DNA from: Pseudogulbenkiania subflava DSM 22618
GTDB lineage: Bacteria > Pseudomonadota > Gammaproteobacteria > Burkholderiales > Chromobacteriaceae
Length of the DNA: 33,018 bases
Direction of reading: 5' to 3'
Assembly (NCBI RefSeq): GCF_900177275.1
Contig: NZ_FXAG01000032.1
Coordinates: 1-33,018, forward strand
In this document: positions 17,002 to 26,804 of the stretch, in pieces
Position numbering within the stretch: position 1 is the first letter of the stretch
Layout: each line of letters starts with the position of its first letter
Notes under the pieces: generated by a model
The model's database searches: none
What the model saw: the letters and a program-made list of their open reading frames with translations, nothing else
Told to the model about the DNA's origin: nothing
Position numbers and translations under genes: made by a program

Positions 17002-17916
17002 ATGGATTATCAGACCCTCCTCGATGAAATAGCGCAGGACATCGTCCCCTATTTCGGACTTGGCAAGGTGGCGAACTACATCCCCGCCCTGGCCAAGATC
17101 AACCCCCAACAGTTCGCCATCAGCATCGCCACGCTCGACGGCCAGCAGTACTCCACCGGCCAAGCCGACACCCGGTTCTCGATTCAGAGCCTGTCCAAGG
17201 TGTTCATGCTGTCGCTGGTACTGGGACGGCTCGGCGACAGCCTATGGACCCGCGTTGGCAAGGAGCCGTCCGGCAACCCCTTCAACTCGCTGATCCAGCT
17301 GGAAAACGAGAACGGCATTCCACGGAATCCCTTCATCAACGCCGGGGCGCTGGTGGTGACCGATCTCGCCAACTCGCTGTATGGCGAAGCCAAGGCCGTG
17401 CTGCTGGATTTCTTGCGCCAGGAAACCGGCACCACCGACCTCGCCTTCGATCTCGAAGTGGCGCATTCCGAACAACAGCACGGCGACCGCAATGCCGCGC
17501 TGGCGCACTTCATGAAAAGCTACGGCAACATGGTCAATCCGGTCGACCACACGCTGGATAGCTACTTCCACAGCTGCAGCATCACCCTGAGCTGCGCCGA
17601 ACTCGCCCGCGCCGGCCTCTACCTCGCCAACCACGGCCTCTCCCCGATCAGCGGCCAGCAGCGTCTGAGCCGCAGCCAGGCCAAGCAGGTCAACGCCATC
17701 ATGCTCACCTGCGGCACCTACGACGCCGCCGGCGAATTCGCCTACCGCGTTGGGCTGCCGTGCAAAAGCGGCGTGGGAGGAGGCATCTTGGCGGTCATCC
17801 CCGGCAAGCTGAGCATGGCGGTGTGGAGTCCGGCGCTCGACAGTCAGGGCAATTCGCTGATCGGGCTGGAAGCGCTCGACCGTTTCACCACCCGTACCGG
17901 GCTATCCATTTTTTAG
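17002..17916 (+). CDS. glsA: Glutaminase (beta-lactamase-like serine-dependent family)
   Basis: This enzyme hydrolyses glutamine to glutamate and ammonia in the cytosol. The 304 residues match bacterial glutaminases of the GlsA/GlsB (YbaS/YneH) type. The catalytic Ser-x-x-Lys is S63-K66 in FSIQSLSKVF. Other family stretches are PSGNPFNSLIQLE, NPFINAGALVV, the Tyr-containing MLTCGTYDAAGEFAYRVGLP and KSGVGGGILAVIPGK. The ATG at 17002 begins MDYQTLLDEI as in relatives; no clear Shine-Dalgarno sequence is visible. It follows the MOSC gene by 78 nt on the same strand and ends at the terminator shared with rplQ. Confidence 0.95.
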   Translation: MDYQTLLDEIAQDIVPYFGLGKVANYIPALAKINPQQFAISIATLDGQQYSTGQADTRFSIQSLSKVFMLSLVLGRLGDSLWTRVGKEPSGNPFNSLIQLENENGIPRNPFINAGALVVTDLANSLYGEAKAVLLDFLRQETGTTDLAFDLEVAHSEQQHGDRNAALAHFMKSYGNMVNPVDHTLDSYFHSCSITLSCAELARAGLYLANHGLSPISGQQRLSRSQAKQVNAIMLTCGTYDAAGEFAYRVGLPCKSGVGGGILAVIPGKLSMAVWSPALDSQGNSLIGLEALDRFTTRTGLSIF

Positions 17917-17935
17917 CCTTCGCGAAGCGGAAAAT

Positions 17936-17967
17936 AAAAAAAAAGCCAGCTTGCGCTGGCTTTTTTT
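17936..17967. terminator. Bidirectional intrinsic terminator between glsA and rplQ
   Basis: The stem GCCAGC (17945-17950) pairs with GCTGGC (17955-17960) around TTGC. It is flanked by A9 (17936-17944) and T7 (17961-17967), so each strand has a stem followed by a U run. It ends both glsA and the long leftward ribosomal protein transcript. Confidence 0.92.
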
Positions 17968-17985
17968 ATTCAGAGCACCCGAAGG

Positions 17986-18378
17986 TTACTCGGCTTCTTC
18001 TTCCACTGCTACCGCATCTTCCGGACGGTCCAGCAGCTCAACCAGAGCCATCGGAGCGTTGTCGCCGTTGCGGAAGCCGTACTTCAGGATGCGAACATAA
18101 CCGCCATTGCGGGCGGTGTAGCGCGGACCCAGTACGTCGAAGAGTTTTACCACGATGTCGCGATCACGAGTGCGGTCGAAAGCCAAGCGGCGGTTTGCCA
18201 GCGACGGCTTCTTGCCCAGCGTGATCAGCGGCTCAGCCACACGGCGCAGTTCCTTGGCCTTCGGCAGCGTGGTCACGATGACTTCGTGACGCAGCAGCGA
18301 GTTAGCCATGTTGCGCAGCATAGCCAGACGGTGGCTAGTCGTGCGGTTCAGTTTACGATTGCTATAACGATGACGCAT
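17986..18378 (-). CDS. rplQ: 50S ribosomal protein L17
   Basis: L17 binds 23S rRNA near the tunnel exit region. The 130 residues begin [20 protein letters not shown] and keep the typical [13 protein letters not shown] and [10 protein letters not shown] stretches, ending in an acidic tail (VAVEEEAE) longer than the E. coli end. It is the last gene of the alpha operon, 25 nt after rpoA and just ahead of the shared terminator. Confidence 0.97.
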   Translation of the reverse strand: MRHRYSNRKLNRTTSHRLAMLRNMANSLLRHEVIVTTLPKAKELRRVAEPLITLGKKPSLANRRLAFDRTRDRDIVVKLFDVLGPRYTARNGGYVRILKYGFRNGDNAPMALVELLDRPEDAVAVEEEAE

Positions 18379-18403
18379 TGTTAATGTCCTTTAATCTCAA
18401 ACC

Positions 18404-19387
18404 TTACGGTTTTTCCAGCCCTGCCGGCGGCCAGTTTTCCAGCTTCATGCCGAGAGTCAGGCCTTTGGACGCGAGAACTTCCTTGATCTCATTCAGGGAC
18501 TTGCGACCGAGGTTCGGGGTCTTCAGAAGCTCGGTCTCGGTACGCTGAATCAGGTCACCGATGTAGTAAATGTTCTCGGCCTTCAGGCAGTTAGCCGAAC
18601 GAACCGTCAGTTCAAGATCGTCGACCGGGCGCAGCAGGATCGGATCGATCGGCGGCGCCTTTTCAACGACTTCTTCAACCGCAGTACCTTGCAGATCAGC
18701 AAAAATCGACAGCTGGTCCATCAGGATGCGCGCGGCGTTACGCACGGCTTGCTCAGGTTCGATCACACCGTTGGTCTCGATATCGAGCACCAGGCGATCC
18801 AGGTCGGTACGCTGCTCAACGCGGGCGCTTTCCACACCAAAGCTCACCCGGCGAACCGGAGAGAAGGAAGCGTCCAGCTGAATAGTACCGATGGCGCGGT
18901 TATCGTCCTGGCTAGCGCGAACGCTAACCGGCTGGTAACCACGACCCTTCTCGACCTTCACCTCCAGATCGATCTTGCCGCCAGCTGCCAGATGGCAGAT
19001 GACGTGATCCGGATTGATCACCTCAACATCGTGCGGCAACTCGATATCGCCAGCCAGAACAGCGCCCTCACCCTCTTTCTTGAGGGTAAGAACGACGCTG
19101 TCACGACCATGCAGCTTAAGCACCACGCCCTTGAGGTTCAAGAGGATGTCGACGACATCCTCGCGAACGCCGTCAAGAGCGGAATACTCATGCAAAACGC
19201 CAGCGATAGTGACTTCGGTCGGCGCAAAACCCGGCATCGAGGAGAGCAGAATGCGACGCAGGGCATTACCCAGGGTATGGGCATAACCGCGTTCAAACGG
19301 CTCCATCGATACGCGCGCGTGAGTAGCCGAAACCGGCTGCACATCGATGAGTCGCGGTTTAAGAAATTCCGAAGCGCTGTTTTGCAT
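18404..19387 (-). CDS. rpoA: RNA polymerase alpha subunit
   Basis: This subunit nucleates polymerase assembly and contacts activators and UP elements. From the chosen ATG it has 327 residues. The N-terminal assembly domain includes [20 protein letters not shown] and [16 protein letters not shown]. The C-terminal DNA-binding domain, from about 250, includes [33 protein letters not shown] and [13 protein letters not shown]. Another ATG two codons upstream (19393) is possible, but GGGA lies 6 nt before 19387 and too close to 19393. It sits between rpsD and rplQ, the usual alpha-operon place. The sequence closely resembles Neisseriales RpoA as I recall it. Confidence 0.97.
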   Translation of the reverse strand: MQNSASEFLKPRLIDVQPVSATHARVSMEPFERGYAHTLGNALRRILLSSMPGFAPTEVTIAGVLHEYSALDGVREDVVDILLNLKGVVLKLHGRDSVVLTLKKEGEGAVLAGDIELPHDVEVINPDHVICHLAAGGKIDLEVKVEKGRGYQPVSVRASQDDNRAIGTIQLDASFSPVRRVSFGVESARVEQRTDLDRLVLDIETNGVIEPEQAVRNAARILMDQLSIFADLQGTAVEEVVEKAPPIDPILLRPVDDLELTVRSANCLKAENIYYIGDLIQRTETELLKTPNLGRKSLNEIKEVLASKGLTLGMKLENWPPAGLEKP

Positions 19388-19409
19388 AGTCATTCCCTAG
19401 AGCTAGCGA

Positions 19410-20030
19410 TTACTTGGAGTAGAATTCCACAACGAGCTGTTCGTTGATATCGCCAGCCAGTTCGGAACGCTCCGGAGCAGACTTGAAAACGCCTTCCATT
19501 TTCTTGGAATCAACAGAAACCCAAGACGGGAAACCACCCTGCTCGGCCAGAGCCAGGCCTTCGACGATACGGGCCTGTTTCTTGGCCTTTTCGCGGATGG
19601 CAACGACATCACCAGCCTTCACCTGGAAGGACGGGATGTTCACAACTTGACCGTTCACCACGATGGCCTTGTGGCTCACCAGCTGACGCGCTTCGGCGCG
19701 GGTGGAGCCAAAGCCCATGCGGTATACGACGTTGTCGAGGCGGGATTCCAGCAGTTTCAGCAGGTTTTCGCCGGTCGAGCCCTTCAGGCGCGAAGCTTCG
19801 GCGAAATAGTTGCGGAACTGGCGCTCGAGCACGCCGTAAATGCGGCGGATTTTCTGCTTTTCACGCAGTTGGACGCCGTAGTCAGACAGACGGCTCTTGC
19901 GAGCGCCATGCTGACCAGGAATGCTGTCCAGTTTGCACTTGGAATCCAGTGCACGACGCGCGCTCTTCAGGAACAGGTCGGTACCTTCACGACGCGCGAG
20001 TTTACATTTCGGGCCAATATAACGTGCCAT
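19410..20030 (-). CDS. rpsD: 30S ribosomal protein S4
   Basis: S4 is a primary 16S rRNA binder that starts assembly of the 30S body. In E. coli it also represses the alpha operon by binding its leader. The 206 residues match the E. coli length, with the S4 N-terminal domain ([19 protein letters not shown]) and the S4 RNA-binding domain ([21 protein letters not shown], split as [12 protein letters not shown] and [13 protein letters not shown]). The four-cysteine zinc knuckle is absent, as in the enterobacterial type. It lies 18 nt after rpsK. Confidence 0.97.
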   Translation of the reverse strand: MARYIGPKCKLARREGTDLFLKSARRALDSKCKLDSIPGQHGARKSRLSDYGVQLREKQKIRRIYGVLERQFRNYFAEASRLKGSTGENLLKLLESRLDNVVYRMGFGSTRAEARQLVSHKAIVVNGQVVNIPSFQVKAGDVVAIREKAKKQARIVEGLALAEQGGFPSWVSVDSKKMEGVFKSAPERSELAGDINEQLVVEFYSK

Positions 20031-20048
20031 GTTCTCACACTCTCCGAA

Positions 20049-20444
20049 TTAAATACGACGTTTCTTGGGCGGACGGCAGCCGTTGTGCGGCACCGGCGTC
20101 ACGTCGGAGATGCTGGTGATCTTGAAACCCAGCGCGTTGAGCGCGCGAACGGCAGATTCACGACCCGGACCCGGGCCTTTGATACGAACTTCGAGGTTCT
20201 TCACACCGTATTCTTGGGCAACTTTACCAGCGTGCTCCGCTGCTACCTGAGCAGCAAAGGGTGTACTCTTGCGCGAGCCCTTAAAACCAGCGCCGCCAGA
20301 GGTAGCCCAAGACAAAGCATTGCCTTGACGGTCGGTGATAGTGATGATCGTATTGTTGAACGAAGCGTGCACGTGCACGATACCTTCGCTAACAGACTTG
20401 CGCACTTTTTTGCGTACACGGACAGCTGTGTTTGCTTTAGCCAT
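20049..20444 (-). CDS. rpsK: 30S ribosomal protein S11
   Basis: S11 forms part of the 30S platform and contacts the mRNA exit region near the anti-Shine-Dalgarno end. The 131 residues contain the family stretches [34 protein letters not shown] and the C-terminal [17 protein letters not shown]. It lies 18 nt after rpsM. Confidence 0.97.
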   Translation of the reverse strand: MAKANTAVRVRKKVRKSVSEGIVHVHASFNNTIITITDRQGNALSWATSGGAGFKGSRKSTPFAAQVAAEHAGKVAQEYGVKNLEVRIKGPGPGRESAVRALNALGFKITSISDVTPVPHNGCRPPKKRRI

Positions 20445-20462
20445 TATCTGTGTTCCTTAAGA

Positions 20463-20825
20463 TTACTTCTTGCCGGCGATCGCCTTGCGCGGACCTTTAC
20501 GGGTACGAGCATTGGTGCGAGTACGCTGGCCGCGGCACGGCAGGCCACGACGATGGCGCATGCCACGGTAAGAGCCCATGTCCATCAGACGCTTGATGCT
20601 CATGGTGATTTCGCGGCGAAGGTCACCTTCAACGGTGAACTTGGCTACTTCTTCACGCAGTTTGTCCATTTCGGCGTCGGTCAGATCCTTCACTTTCGTG
20701 GAGGCAACAACACCTGCTGCAGCACAAATTTGCTGAGCACGAGTTTGACCGATGCCGTAAATAGCCTGCAGGCCGATAACGGCATGCGCATGGTTCGGGA
20801 TGTTTACCCCTGCAATACGGGCCAT
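20463..20825 (-). CDS. rpsM: 30S ribosomal protein S13
   Basis: S13 sits at the head of the 30S subunit, touches the P-site tRNA and bridges to the 50S. The 120 residues begin [20 protein letters not shown], with the helix-two-turns-helix [10 protein letters not shown]. The basic tail [19 protein letters not shown] follows. It is the first gene of the alpha operon and is preceded by its own promoter at 20864-20892. Confidence 0.97.
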   Translation of the reverse strand: MARIAGVNIPNHAHAVIGLQAIYGIGQTRAQQICAAAGVVASTKVKDLTDAEMDKLREEVAKFTVEGDLRREITMSIKRLMDMGSYRGMRHRRGLPCRGQRTRTNARTRKGPRKAIAGKK

Positions 20826-20863
20826 ACTCTTTCCTTAAGCCTTAAGACCTTGAAAAGCTTGCG

Positions 20864-20892
20864 ATTGTATCACGCAAAACGAGGGCTAACAA
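20864..20892 (-). promoter_or_regulatory. Sigma70-like promoter of the alpha operon
   Basis: On the minus strand TTGTTA (20892-20887) and TACAAT (20869-20864) are separated by exactly 17 nt, and TGA precedes the -10, giving an extended TGnTACAAT box. It lies in the 70-nt spacer between rpmJ and rpsM, so the rpsM-rpsK-rpsD-rpoA-rplQ segment can be transcribed independently of the upstream spc genes. The -35 falls inside a small inverted repeat. Confidence 0.7.
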
Positions 20893-20901
20893 ATATTAGC
20901 C
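20884..20901 (-). other. Small inverted repeat at the rpmJ stop codon
   Basis: GGCTAA (20884-20889) and TTAGCC (20896-20901) are perfect complements. The repeat contains the rpmJ stop codon and overlaps the -35 of the alpha promoter. With a 6-bp stem and no immediate U run it would be a weak terminator at best. Confidence 0.4.
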
Positions 20902-21009
20902 TTGTTTTTGCTTGTGACGGGGATCCGTGCAGATCACGCGAACAACACGGTTGCGACGGATAATTTTACAGTTACGGCAAATTTTCTTTACCGAAGGCTG
21001 AACTCGCAT
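20896..21009 (-). CDS. rpmJ: 50S ribosomal protein L36 (zinc-binding type)
   Basis: L36 is the smallest 50S protein, at 37 residues. The sequence [20 protein letters not shown] has the zinc ribbon with C11, C14, C27 (VICTDPRH) and the following His, so this is the zinc-containing form. It is at the usual place between infA and rpsM. Confidence 0.96.
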   Translation of the reverse strand: MRVQPSVKKICRNCKIIRRNRVVRVICTDPRHKQKQG

Positions 21010-21045
21010 GTCAGTTCCTTTCAATCTCTAAAAAGAGCGAGTGCA

Positions 21046-21264
21046 TTATTTTGCACGGAACACAATTCGGGCACGGGACAGATCATAGGGAGTCAACTCC
21101 ACCGTGACCTTATCGCCAGGAAGGATGCGGATGTAGTGCATCCGCATTTTCCCGGAAATATGCCCGAGCACTACGTGTCCATTCTCAAGCTGGACCCTGA
21201 AGGTTGCGTTCGGCAACGTCTCCAGGACCTCGCCCTGCATCTGAATGGTATCTTCCTTAGCCAT
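21046..21264 (-). CDS. infA: Translation initiation factor IF-1
   Basis: IF-1 occupies the A site during initiation and helps select the initiator tRNA with IF-2 and IF-3. The 72 residues form one S1-like OB fold, with [20 protein letters not shown] and [18 protein letters not shown]. It sits between secY and rpmJ, a position common in betaproteobacteria. In E. coli infA is elsewhere. Confidence 0.97.
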   Translation of the reverse strand: MAKEDTIQMQGEVLETLPNATFRVQLENGHVVLGHISGKMRMHYIRILPGDKVTVELTPYDLSRARIVFRAK

Positions 21265-21287
21265 ATAACCCAGTGTGAACTCGTATA

Positions 21288-22607
21288 TCAGCGGGTAAGA
21301 GCATTGCCTTTGAAGTTAGCCTTCTTCAGCAAACTCTCATACTGGTGCGACAAAATGTAGGATTGAACCTGAGCCATGAAGTCCATCGTCACAACAACGA
21401 TGATCAACAGCGAGGTCCCACCAAAGTAGAACGGAACATTCCACTTCAGGATCAGGAACTCAGGCAACAGGCAAACCAACGTGATGTAGATCGCACCGAT
21501 CAACGTCAGCCGCAGAATGATCTTCTCGATGTAACGCGAAGTCTGCTCACCTGGACGAATCCCCGGGATGAAAGCACCACTTTTCTTCAGGTTATCTGCC
21601 GTTTCCTTGGGGTTGAACACCAAGGCCGTGTAGAAATAACAGAAGAAAATGATCGCCGTTGCATACAGCAGGACATAGATCGGTTGACCCGGATGCAGTT
21701 TGTCTGCAACCGACTTCAACCAGCCCATGCCTTCCGTGTTACCGAACCAACCGATGACGGTAGCCGGGAACAGGATAATGCTGGAAGCAAAGATCGGCGG
21801 AATCACCCCTGCCATGTTGAGCTTGAGCGGCATATGCGTGCTCTGGCCCTGCATGACACGATTGCCAACCTGACGTTTGGCATAGTTCACCAGCACCTTA
21901 CGTTGACCGCGTTCGGCGAACACGACCAGATAAGTCACCAGAATCACCGATGCAAACAGCACAATGGCAAACAGGATAGGCAACGAACCCTGACTGGTCA
22001 GGGTCAGTGTTTTACCGATGGCGGCAGGTACACCGGCGGCAATACCAGCACAGATGATCAGCGAAATACCGTTACCGATACCGCGTTCAGTCATCTGCTC
22101 ACCAAGCCACATCAGGAACATGGTGCCGGTTACCAGCGTAACCACAGTCGTCAGGTAAAACTCCCACTGAGGAGTCACCACCAGGTTAGGCTGCTTATAA
22201 AGCATCACTGCAATGCCGAAACTTTGGAAAGTCGCCAGCAAAACAGTCGCGTAACGTGTGTACTGGGTTATCTTACGACGTCCAGCGTCGCCCTCTTTCT
22301 TCAGCTCCTTGAGCATCGGAACGATTTCCGAGCCCAACTGCAGAATGATAGAGGCCGAGATATACGGCATAATGCCAATGGCAAATACCGTAAATCTGGA
22401 AAGGGCCCCGCCCGAGAACATGTTGAACATGTCGAGGAGGCCCGTTTGCGACGTGTGGAACAACTTCGCTAGTTCGGCAGGGTTGATACCGGGTACAGGT
22501 ATATGCGCACCAATGCGGTAAACGATCAGTGCACCGATCAGGAACAGCACGCGCCGTTTCAGATCGGCAAACTTGTTGCCATTAGAGACTAGAGAAGTAT
22601 TCGCCAC
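21288..22607 (-). CDS. secY: Protein translocase subunit SecY
   Basis: SecY is the channel subunit of the SecYEG translocase in the inner membrane. The 439 residues show about ten hydrophobic helices. Family stretches include [34 protein letters not shown] with [10 protein letters not shown], the cytoplasmic [20 protein letters not shown], and [20 protein letters not shown] followed by [16 protein letters not shown]. It follows rplO by 11 nt within the spc block. Confidence 0.97.
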   Translation of the reverse strand: MANTSLVSNGNKFADLKRRVLFLIGALIVYRIGAHIPVPGINPAELAKLFHTSQTGLLDMFNMFSGGALSRFTVFAIGIMPYISASIILQLGSEIVPMLKELKKEGDAGRRKITQYTRYATVLLATFQSFGIAVMLYKQPNLVVTPQWEFYLTTVVTLVTGTMFLMWLGEQMTERGIGNGISLIICAGIAAGVPAAIGKTLTLTSQGSLPILFAIVLFASVILVTYLVVFAERGQRKVLVNYAKRQVGNRVMQGQSTHMPLKLNMAGVIPPIFASSIILFPATVIGWFGNTEGMGWLKSVADKLHPGQPIYVLLYATAIIFFCYFYTALVFNPKETADNLKKSGAFIPGIRPGEQTSRYIEKIILRLTLIGAIYITLVCLLPEFLILKWNVPFYFGGTSLLIIVVVTMDFMAQVQSYILSHQYESLLKKANFKGNALTR

Positions 22608-22618
22608 GTACGTGCGCC

Positions 22619-23053
22619 TTATTCAATGATACTGCCGCCAGCGGCTTCGATAGCAGCGCGAGCGCCGGCAGTCACTGCCACGCCACGCAACTTCAGAGCA
22701 CGCTCAACCTTGCCAGACAGCACCACCTTGGCCACCAGGGCCTGGGTGGCAACGAGGCCGGCTTGCTTGAGGGCGAGCAAATCAATTTCATCAACCGGCA
22801 GCTGATTCAGTTCGGACAGACGAACTTCGGCAGTCTTGCCAGCGGACAGGGACTTGAAGCCACGCTTCGGCAGGCGGCGCTGCAGCGGCATCTGACCGCC
22901 TTCGAAGCCAACCTTGTGGAAGCCACCGGCGCGGCTCTTCTGGCCCTTGTGACCACGACCAGCAGTCTTACCCAGACCGCTGCCGATGCCACGACCAACG
23001 CGGCGCTTGGCGTGTTTCGCGCCTGCGCCCGGCTTAATGGTATTCAGCAACAT
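22619..23053 (-). CDS. rplO: 50S ribosomal protein L15
   Basis: L15 binds 23S rRNA late in 50S assembly. The 144 residues begin with the glycine-rich basic arm ([28 protein letters not shown]) that penetrates the rRNA core, followed by the globular domain ending [18 protein letters not shown]. It begins 3 nt after the rpmD stop. Confidence 0.97.
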   Translation of the reverse strand: MLLNTIKPGAGAKHAKRRVGRGIGSGLGKTAGRGHKGQKSRAGGFHKVGFEGGQMPLQRRLPKRGFKSLSAGKTAEVRLSELNQLPVDEIDLLALKQAGLVATQALVAKVVLSGKVERALKLRGVAVTAGARAAIEAAGGSIIE

Positions 23054-23056
23054 CGC

Positions 23057-23242
23057 TTAGCCCTCGCTTTTCAACAAGTAGCTGATCTTGTTGATCATGC
23101 CACGGTTTTCAGGCGTATCGAGCACTTCGACAGTCTGGTTGATCTTCTTCAGACCGAGACCGCGAGCGCAGGCCTTGTGGGATTCCAGGCGACCGATCAG
23201 GCTCTTAACCAGCGTCACCTTGACAGTCTTGGCGTTACTCAT
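23057..23242 (-). CDS. rpmD: 50S ribosomal protein L30
   Basis: L30 is a small two-helix, three-strand protein on the 50S surface. The 61 residues include [20 protein letters not shown] and [20 protein letters not shown]. Its start overlaps the end of rpsE by 8 nt, indicating translational coupling. Confidence 0.96.
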   Translation of the reverse strand: MSNAKTVKVTLVKSLIGRLESHKACARGLGLKKINQTVEVLDTPENRGMINKISYLLKSEG

Positions 23243-23753
23243 GCTCCACCCCCAGGATTTCCTCGACAGTCAGGCCACGCTTGGCGGCGATCTGCGAAGG
23301 AACGAAGATCTTGTTCAGACCGTCCAGGGTTGCGCGTACAACGTTGTACGGGTTGGTCGAACCGTGCACCTTGGCGGACACGTTACGAACACCCATCGCG
23401 TCGAAGATCGCGCGCATCGGGCCACCGGCCTTCACACCGGTACCTTCTTTGGCAGGCTGCATGAACACGGTGGTAGCACCGTGCTTACCAATTACGGTGT
23501 GATGCAGGGTACCGTTCTTCAGGGGAATCTTCACCATGTTGCGGCGAGCCGATTCCATTGCCTTTTGCACTGCAACCGGCACTTCCTTGGAACGGCCTTT
23601 ACCCATGCCGATACCGCCATCGCCATCACCAACTACGGTGAGAGCGGAGAAAGCCATGATACGACCGCCCTTCACCACTTTGGTGACGCGGTTGACGCCG
23701 ATCATCTTCTCGATCAGACCGTCGCCACGATCTTCCATTTCGTGCTTAGCCAT
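23235..23753 (-). CDS. rpsE: 30S ribosomal protein S5
   Basis: S5 lines the mRNA entry channel with S3 and S4 and affects decoding accuracy. The 172 residues contain the S5 N-terminal double-stranded-RNA-type fold ([40 protein letters not shown]) and the C-terminal domain ([20 protein letters not shown]). It follows rplR by 13 nt. Confidence 0.97.
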   Translation of the reverse strand: MAKHEMEDRGDGLIEKMIGVNRVTKVVKGGRIMAFSALTVVGDGDGGIGMGKGRSKEVPVAVQKAMESARRNMVKIPLKNGTLHHTVIGKHGATTVFMQPAKEGTGVKAGGPMRAIFDAMGVRNVSAKVHGSTNPYNVVRATLDGLNKIFVPSQIAAKRGLTVEEILGVEHE

Positions 23754-23766
23754 TCTTCACTCCGAA

Positions 23767-24120
23767 TTAGAATACGAGGCCGCTTTCGCGAGCCGCATCG
23801 GCCAGCGCTTTGATACGGCCGTGGTATTGGAAACCAGAGCGGTCAAAAGCGACTTTTTCGATGCCAGCTGCCTTAGCTTTCTCGGCAATCCGCTTGCCGA
23901 CTACGGCTGCAGCGGCCTGGTTGCCACCATTGGAAAGATCAGAGCGCACTTCGGCTTCCAAAGTGGAAGCGCTGGCCAGCACACGACTACCAGTCTCATC
24001 AATGATCTGAGCGTAAATGTGGCAGTTGGTGCGGTATACAGAAAGGCGCACCATCTTGAGCTCCGCAATCCGGGCACGGGTTTTGCGTGCACGGCGGAGT
24101 CGAGCTTGTTTCTTGTCCAT
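23767..24120 (-). CDS. rplR: 50S ribosomal protein L18
   Basis: L18 helps bind 5S rRNA to the 50S with L5 and L25. The 117 residues include [20 protein letters not shown] and [20 protein letters not shown], ending [17 protein letters not shown]. It lies 13 nt after rplF. Confidence 0.97.
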   Translation of the reverse strand: MDKKQARLRRARKTRARIAELKMVRLSVYRTNCHIYAQIIDETGSRVLASASTLEAEVRSDLSNGGNQAAAAVVGKRIAEKAKAAGIEKVAFDRSGFQYHGRIKALADAARESGLVF

Positions 24121-24133
24121 GTCAGGGCCTCAA

Positions 24134-24667
24134 TTACTTCTTCTTGGTCTCTTTCAGAACCACGACCTCGTCGGCATAGCGTACGCCCTTGCCCTTGTAC
24201 GGCTCCGGGGAGCGGTAGGCACGGATTTCGGCTGCGACTTGACCAACGAGCTGCTTGTCAGCGCCCTTGATCAGGATCTCGGTCTGAGTCGGGGTTTCCA
24301 CTTTCACACCGGCCGGCATCTTGTGAGAAACCGGGTGAGAGAAACCAAGAGACAGGTTGACGGCATCACCCTGAGCCTGGGCACGGTAGCCCACGCCAAC
24401 CAAGGTCAGCTTCTTCTCGAAGCCTTTGCTGACACCATTCACCATGTTGTTGAGCAGGGCGCGCAACGTACCGGACATGGCACGAGCGAACTTGCTGTCG
24501 TTCTTGGCCGCGAAGGTCAGCTGGTTGTTATCCAGTTTCACTTCAACCTCATCGCACAAAGCGGTGCTGAGGGTGCCAAGAGCGCCCTTGACGCTCACCT
24601 CGGTGGCATTGAACTTGACTTCAACACCGGCCGGGATCGCTACGGGATTCTTTGCTACGCGAGACAT
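24134..24667 (-). CDS. rplF: 50S ribosomal protein L6
   Basis: L6 lies near the factor-binding site beside the sarcin-ricin loop. The 177 residues form the usual two repeated domains. The start [20 protein letters not shown] and the C-terminal signature [16 protein letters not shown] are typical. It lies 12 nt after rpsH. Confidence 0.97.
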   Translation of the reverse strand: MSRVAKNPVAIPAGVEVKFNATEVSVKGALGTLSTALCDEVEVKLDNNQLTFAAKNDSKFARAMSGTLRALLNNMVNGVSKGFEKKLTLVGVGYRAQAQGDAVNLSLGFSHPVSHKMPAGVKVETPTQTEILIKGADKQLVGQVAAEIRAYRSPEPYKGKGVRYADEVVVLKETKKK

Positions 24668-24679
24668 TCAACCCTCTCC

Positions 24680-25075
24680 TTACGCCACGATGCAGAGAAG
24701 CTCGCCGCCGATACCGGCTGCGCGGGCCTTGCGATCAGTCATCAGACCTTTGGAGGTGGATACAATTGCAACACCCAGACCGTTCATTACCTTCGGGATC
24801 TCGGTGGAGCCTTTGTAAACACGCAGGCCAGGACGGGATACGCGCTCAATGCGATCAATTACCGGACGACCGGCATAGTACTTGAGCTGGATATCCAGGA
24901 CGGGCTTTTTCTCTTCGCCGGCTACGGCGAAGTCTTCGATATAACCTTCATCCTTCAGCACCTGGGCCAGTGCAACCTTCAGCTTGGAGCAAGGCATGGA
25001 TACGGCAGCCTTGGAAGCACGCTGAGCGTTGCGGATGCGGGTCAACATATCGGAAATAGGATCATGCATGCTCAT
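24680..25075 (-). CDS. rpsH: 30S ribosomal protein S8
   Basis: S8 binds the 16S central domain. In E. coli it also represses the spc operon by binding the mRNA near the start of rplE. The 131 residues begin [20 protein letters not shown] and end in [27 protein letters not shown] (shown in two parts). It lies 13 nt after rpsN. I did not identify a convincing S8 target by eye. Confidence 0.97.
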   Translation of the reverse strand: MSMHDPISDMLTRIRNAQRASKAAVSMPCSKLKVALAQVLKDEGYIEDFAVAGEEKKPVLDIQLKYYAGRPVIDRIERVSRPGLRVYKGSTEIPKVMNGLGVAIVSTSKGLMTDRKARAAGIGGELLCIVA

Positions 25076-25088
25076 TCTGTATCTCCTA

Positions 25089-25394
25089 TTACCAGCTGGC
25101 CTTCACAACGCCCGGGATCTCGCCTTTCATGGCGATTTCACGAAGTTTGTTGCGACCCAGACCGAATTTACGGAAGACGCCACGCGGACGACCGGTAACA
25201 GCACAGCGACGACGCTGGCGAACCGGGCTGGCGTTGCGCGGCAGTTGCTGAAGTTTCAGGCGTGCAGCGAAACGCTCTTCTTCCGAGAGGCTCTGGTTGT
25301 TGATGATTTCGAGGAGCTGTTCACGCTTGCTGGCGAACTTGGCGACCAGCTTGGCGCGCTTCTCTTCACGGTTAATCAGTGCAAGTGTTGCCAT
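25089..25394 (-). CDS. rpsN: 30S ribosomal protein S14 (zinc-free long type)
   Basis: S14 completes the 30S head next to S3, S10 and S19. The 101-residue form, with the insertion typical of proteobacteria, lacks the C-x2-C pairs of the short zinc form. Signature [20 protein letters not shown] and the ending IPGVVKASW are present. It lies 4 nt after rplE. Confidence 0.97.
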   Translation of the reverse strand: MATLALINREEKRAKLVAKFASKREQLLEIINNQSLSEEERFAARLKLQQLPRNASPVRQRRRCAVTGRPRGVFRKFGLGRNKLREIAMKGEIPGVVKASW

Positions 25395-25398
25395 GTGC

Positions 25399-25938
25399 TT
25401 AACCCTTGAACGGGAACTTGAACGCAGCCAGCAGTGCGCGGGCTTCTTCGTCAGTCTTCGCCGTGGTGGTAATGGTGATGTTCATCCCACGCAGCGCATC
25501 GATCTTGTCGTACTCGATTTCCGGGAAGATGATCTGTTCGCGAACGCCCATGTTGTAGTTGCCGCGGCCGTCGAAAGACTTGCCGGACACGCCACGGAAG
25601 TCACGCACGCGCGGCAGCGCGATGGTCACCAGGCGATCAAGGAATTCGTACATGCGCTCGCGGCGCAGCGTTACCTTGCAACCGATCGGATAAGCGTCGC
25701 GAATCTTGAAGCCGGCGATCGACTTGCGCGCCGTGGTCACAACAGCCTTCTGACCTGCGATTTTCTCGAGGTCGCCTACGGCGTGTTCCATCACCTTCTT
25801 GTCGGCCACCGCTTCGCCCACCCCCATGTTCAGGGTGACTTTCTCGATGCGGGGAACCTCCATGATCGACTTGTAGCCGAACTGTTTTACCAGCTCAGGC
25901 ACTACGCTTTCTTTGTAAAAATCGTAGAAACGTGCCAT
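25399..25938 (-). CDS. rplE: 50S ribosomal protein L5
   Basis: L5 binds 5S rRNA in the central protuberance and contacts P-site tRNA. The 179 residues match E. coli. Typical stretches are [39 protein letters not shown] and the ending [20 protein letters not shown]. It lies 9 nt after rplX. Confidence 0.97.
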   Translation of the reverse strand: MARFYDFYKESVVPELVKQFGYKSIMEVPRIEKVTLNMGVGEAVADKKVMEHAVGDLEKIAGQKAVVTTARKSIAGFKIRDAYPIGCKVTLRRERMYEFLDRLVTIALPRVRDFRGVSGKSFDGRGNYNMGVREQIIFPEIEYDKIDALRGMNITITTTAKTDEEARALLAAFKFPFKG

Positions 25939-25947
25939 GTTGACTCC

Positions 25948-26262
25948 TTAGGCCCCGATAACTTCGCCATTGGACTTGAATACGCGCACCTTGCGGCCGT
26001 CTTCAAGAGTCTTGAAGCCTACGCGATCAGCCTTTTGGCTAGCCGGGTTAAAGATGGCCACATTGGACACATCGACCGGCATGGTCTTTTCAACGATGCC
26101 ACCAGCCACACCACGAACCGGATTCGGTTTCTGATGCTTCTTAGCAACATTCACGCCTTCGACAACGACCTTCTCGTCCAGAACACGAAGAACGGTGCCG
26201 CGCTTACCCTTGTCCTTGCCGGTGATTACTACGACTTCATCACCCTTACGAATTTTGCGCAT
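25948..26262 (-). CDS. rplX: 50S ribosomal protein L24
   Basis: L24 starts 50S assembly at the 5' end of 23S rRNA. The 104 residues begin with a KOW motif ([27 protein letters not shown]), followed by [13 protein letters not shown] and the conserved [10 protein letters not shown]. It lies 9 nt after rplN. Confidence 0.97.
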   Translation of the reverse strand: MRKIRKGDEVVVITGKDKGKRGTVLRVLDEKVVVEGVNVAKKHQKPNPVRGVAGGIVEKTMPVDVSNVAIFNPASQKADRVGFKTLEDGRKVRVFKSNGEVIGA

Positions 26263-26271
26263 GCGTCCTCC

Positions 26272-26640
26272 TTACAGCACTTCTGGAGCGAGCGAAACGA
26301 TCTTCATGAAGCGCTCGGTACGCAGTTCACGCGTTACCGGCCCGAAGATACGAGTGCCGATCGGCTCAAGTTTGTTGTTCAGCAGTACGGCGGCGTTGCC
26401 ATCGAACTTGATCAGCGAGCCGTCCGGACGACGTACACCCTTGGCCGTGCGAACCACGACAGCGTTGTACACATCGCCTTTCTTGACGCGACCACGGGGA
26501 GCAGCATCCTTGATGCTCACCTTGATGATATCGCCAACACTTGCATAGCGACGCTTGGAGCCGCCCAGCACCTTGATGCACATAACGGAGCGCGCACCGG
26601 TGTTGTCAGCGACCTCAAGCATGGTCTGCATTTGGATCAT
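26272..26640 (-). CDS. rplN: 50S ribosomal protein L14
   Basis: L14 sits at the subunit interface (bridges B5 and B8), where the RsfS silencing factor binds. The 122 residues begin [20 protein letters not shown] and contain [20 protein letters not shown] and [19 protein letters not shown]. It is the first gene of the spc block and is preceded by its own promoter and a leader of about 158 nt that can fold into hairpins. Confidence 0.97.
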   Translation of the reverse strand: MIQMQTMLEVADNTGARSVMCIKVLGGSKRRYASVGDIIKVSIKDAAPRGRVKKGDVYNAVVVRTAKGVRRPDGSLIKFDGNAAVLLNNKLEPIGTRIFGPVTRELRTERFMKIVSLAPEVL

Positions 26641-26798
26641 TTGATTACCTTTCTATCCAACTTAACCCGTCACTCTCGTCAACCTGCAGCCATTTTTCGG
26701 CATTCAGTTAGACGAAACGCCACAGATAATTCTGCGGCGTATCAAACGGCCAGTTTTGGACCCCGTAAAGGGCGACCCCTGCCCGAATGGACAGGGAA
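26641..26798 (-). promoter_or_regulatory. Structured leader of rplN with two hairpins
   Basis: Between the predicted start site (near 26798) and the rplN ATG, the RNA on the minus strand can form two stems. The first pairs 26777-26784 with 26789-26796 (8 bp with one G-U) around a four-base loop. The second pairs 26717-26726 with 26731-26740 (10 bp with one G-U) around AUUA. Leaders of ribosomal operons often host feedback sites for a ribosomal protein. No family of such elements is matched here with certainty, and the second hairpin is not followed by a U run strong enough to call a terminator. Confidence 0.45.
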
Positions 26799-26804
26799 GT
26801 GGCC

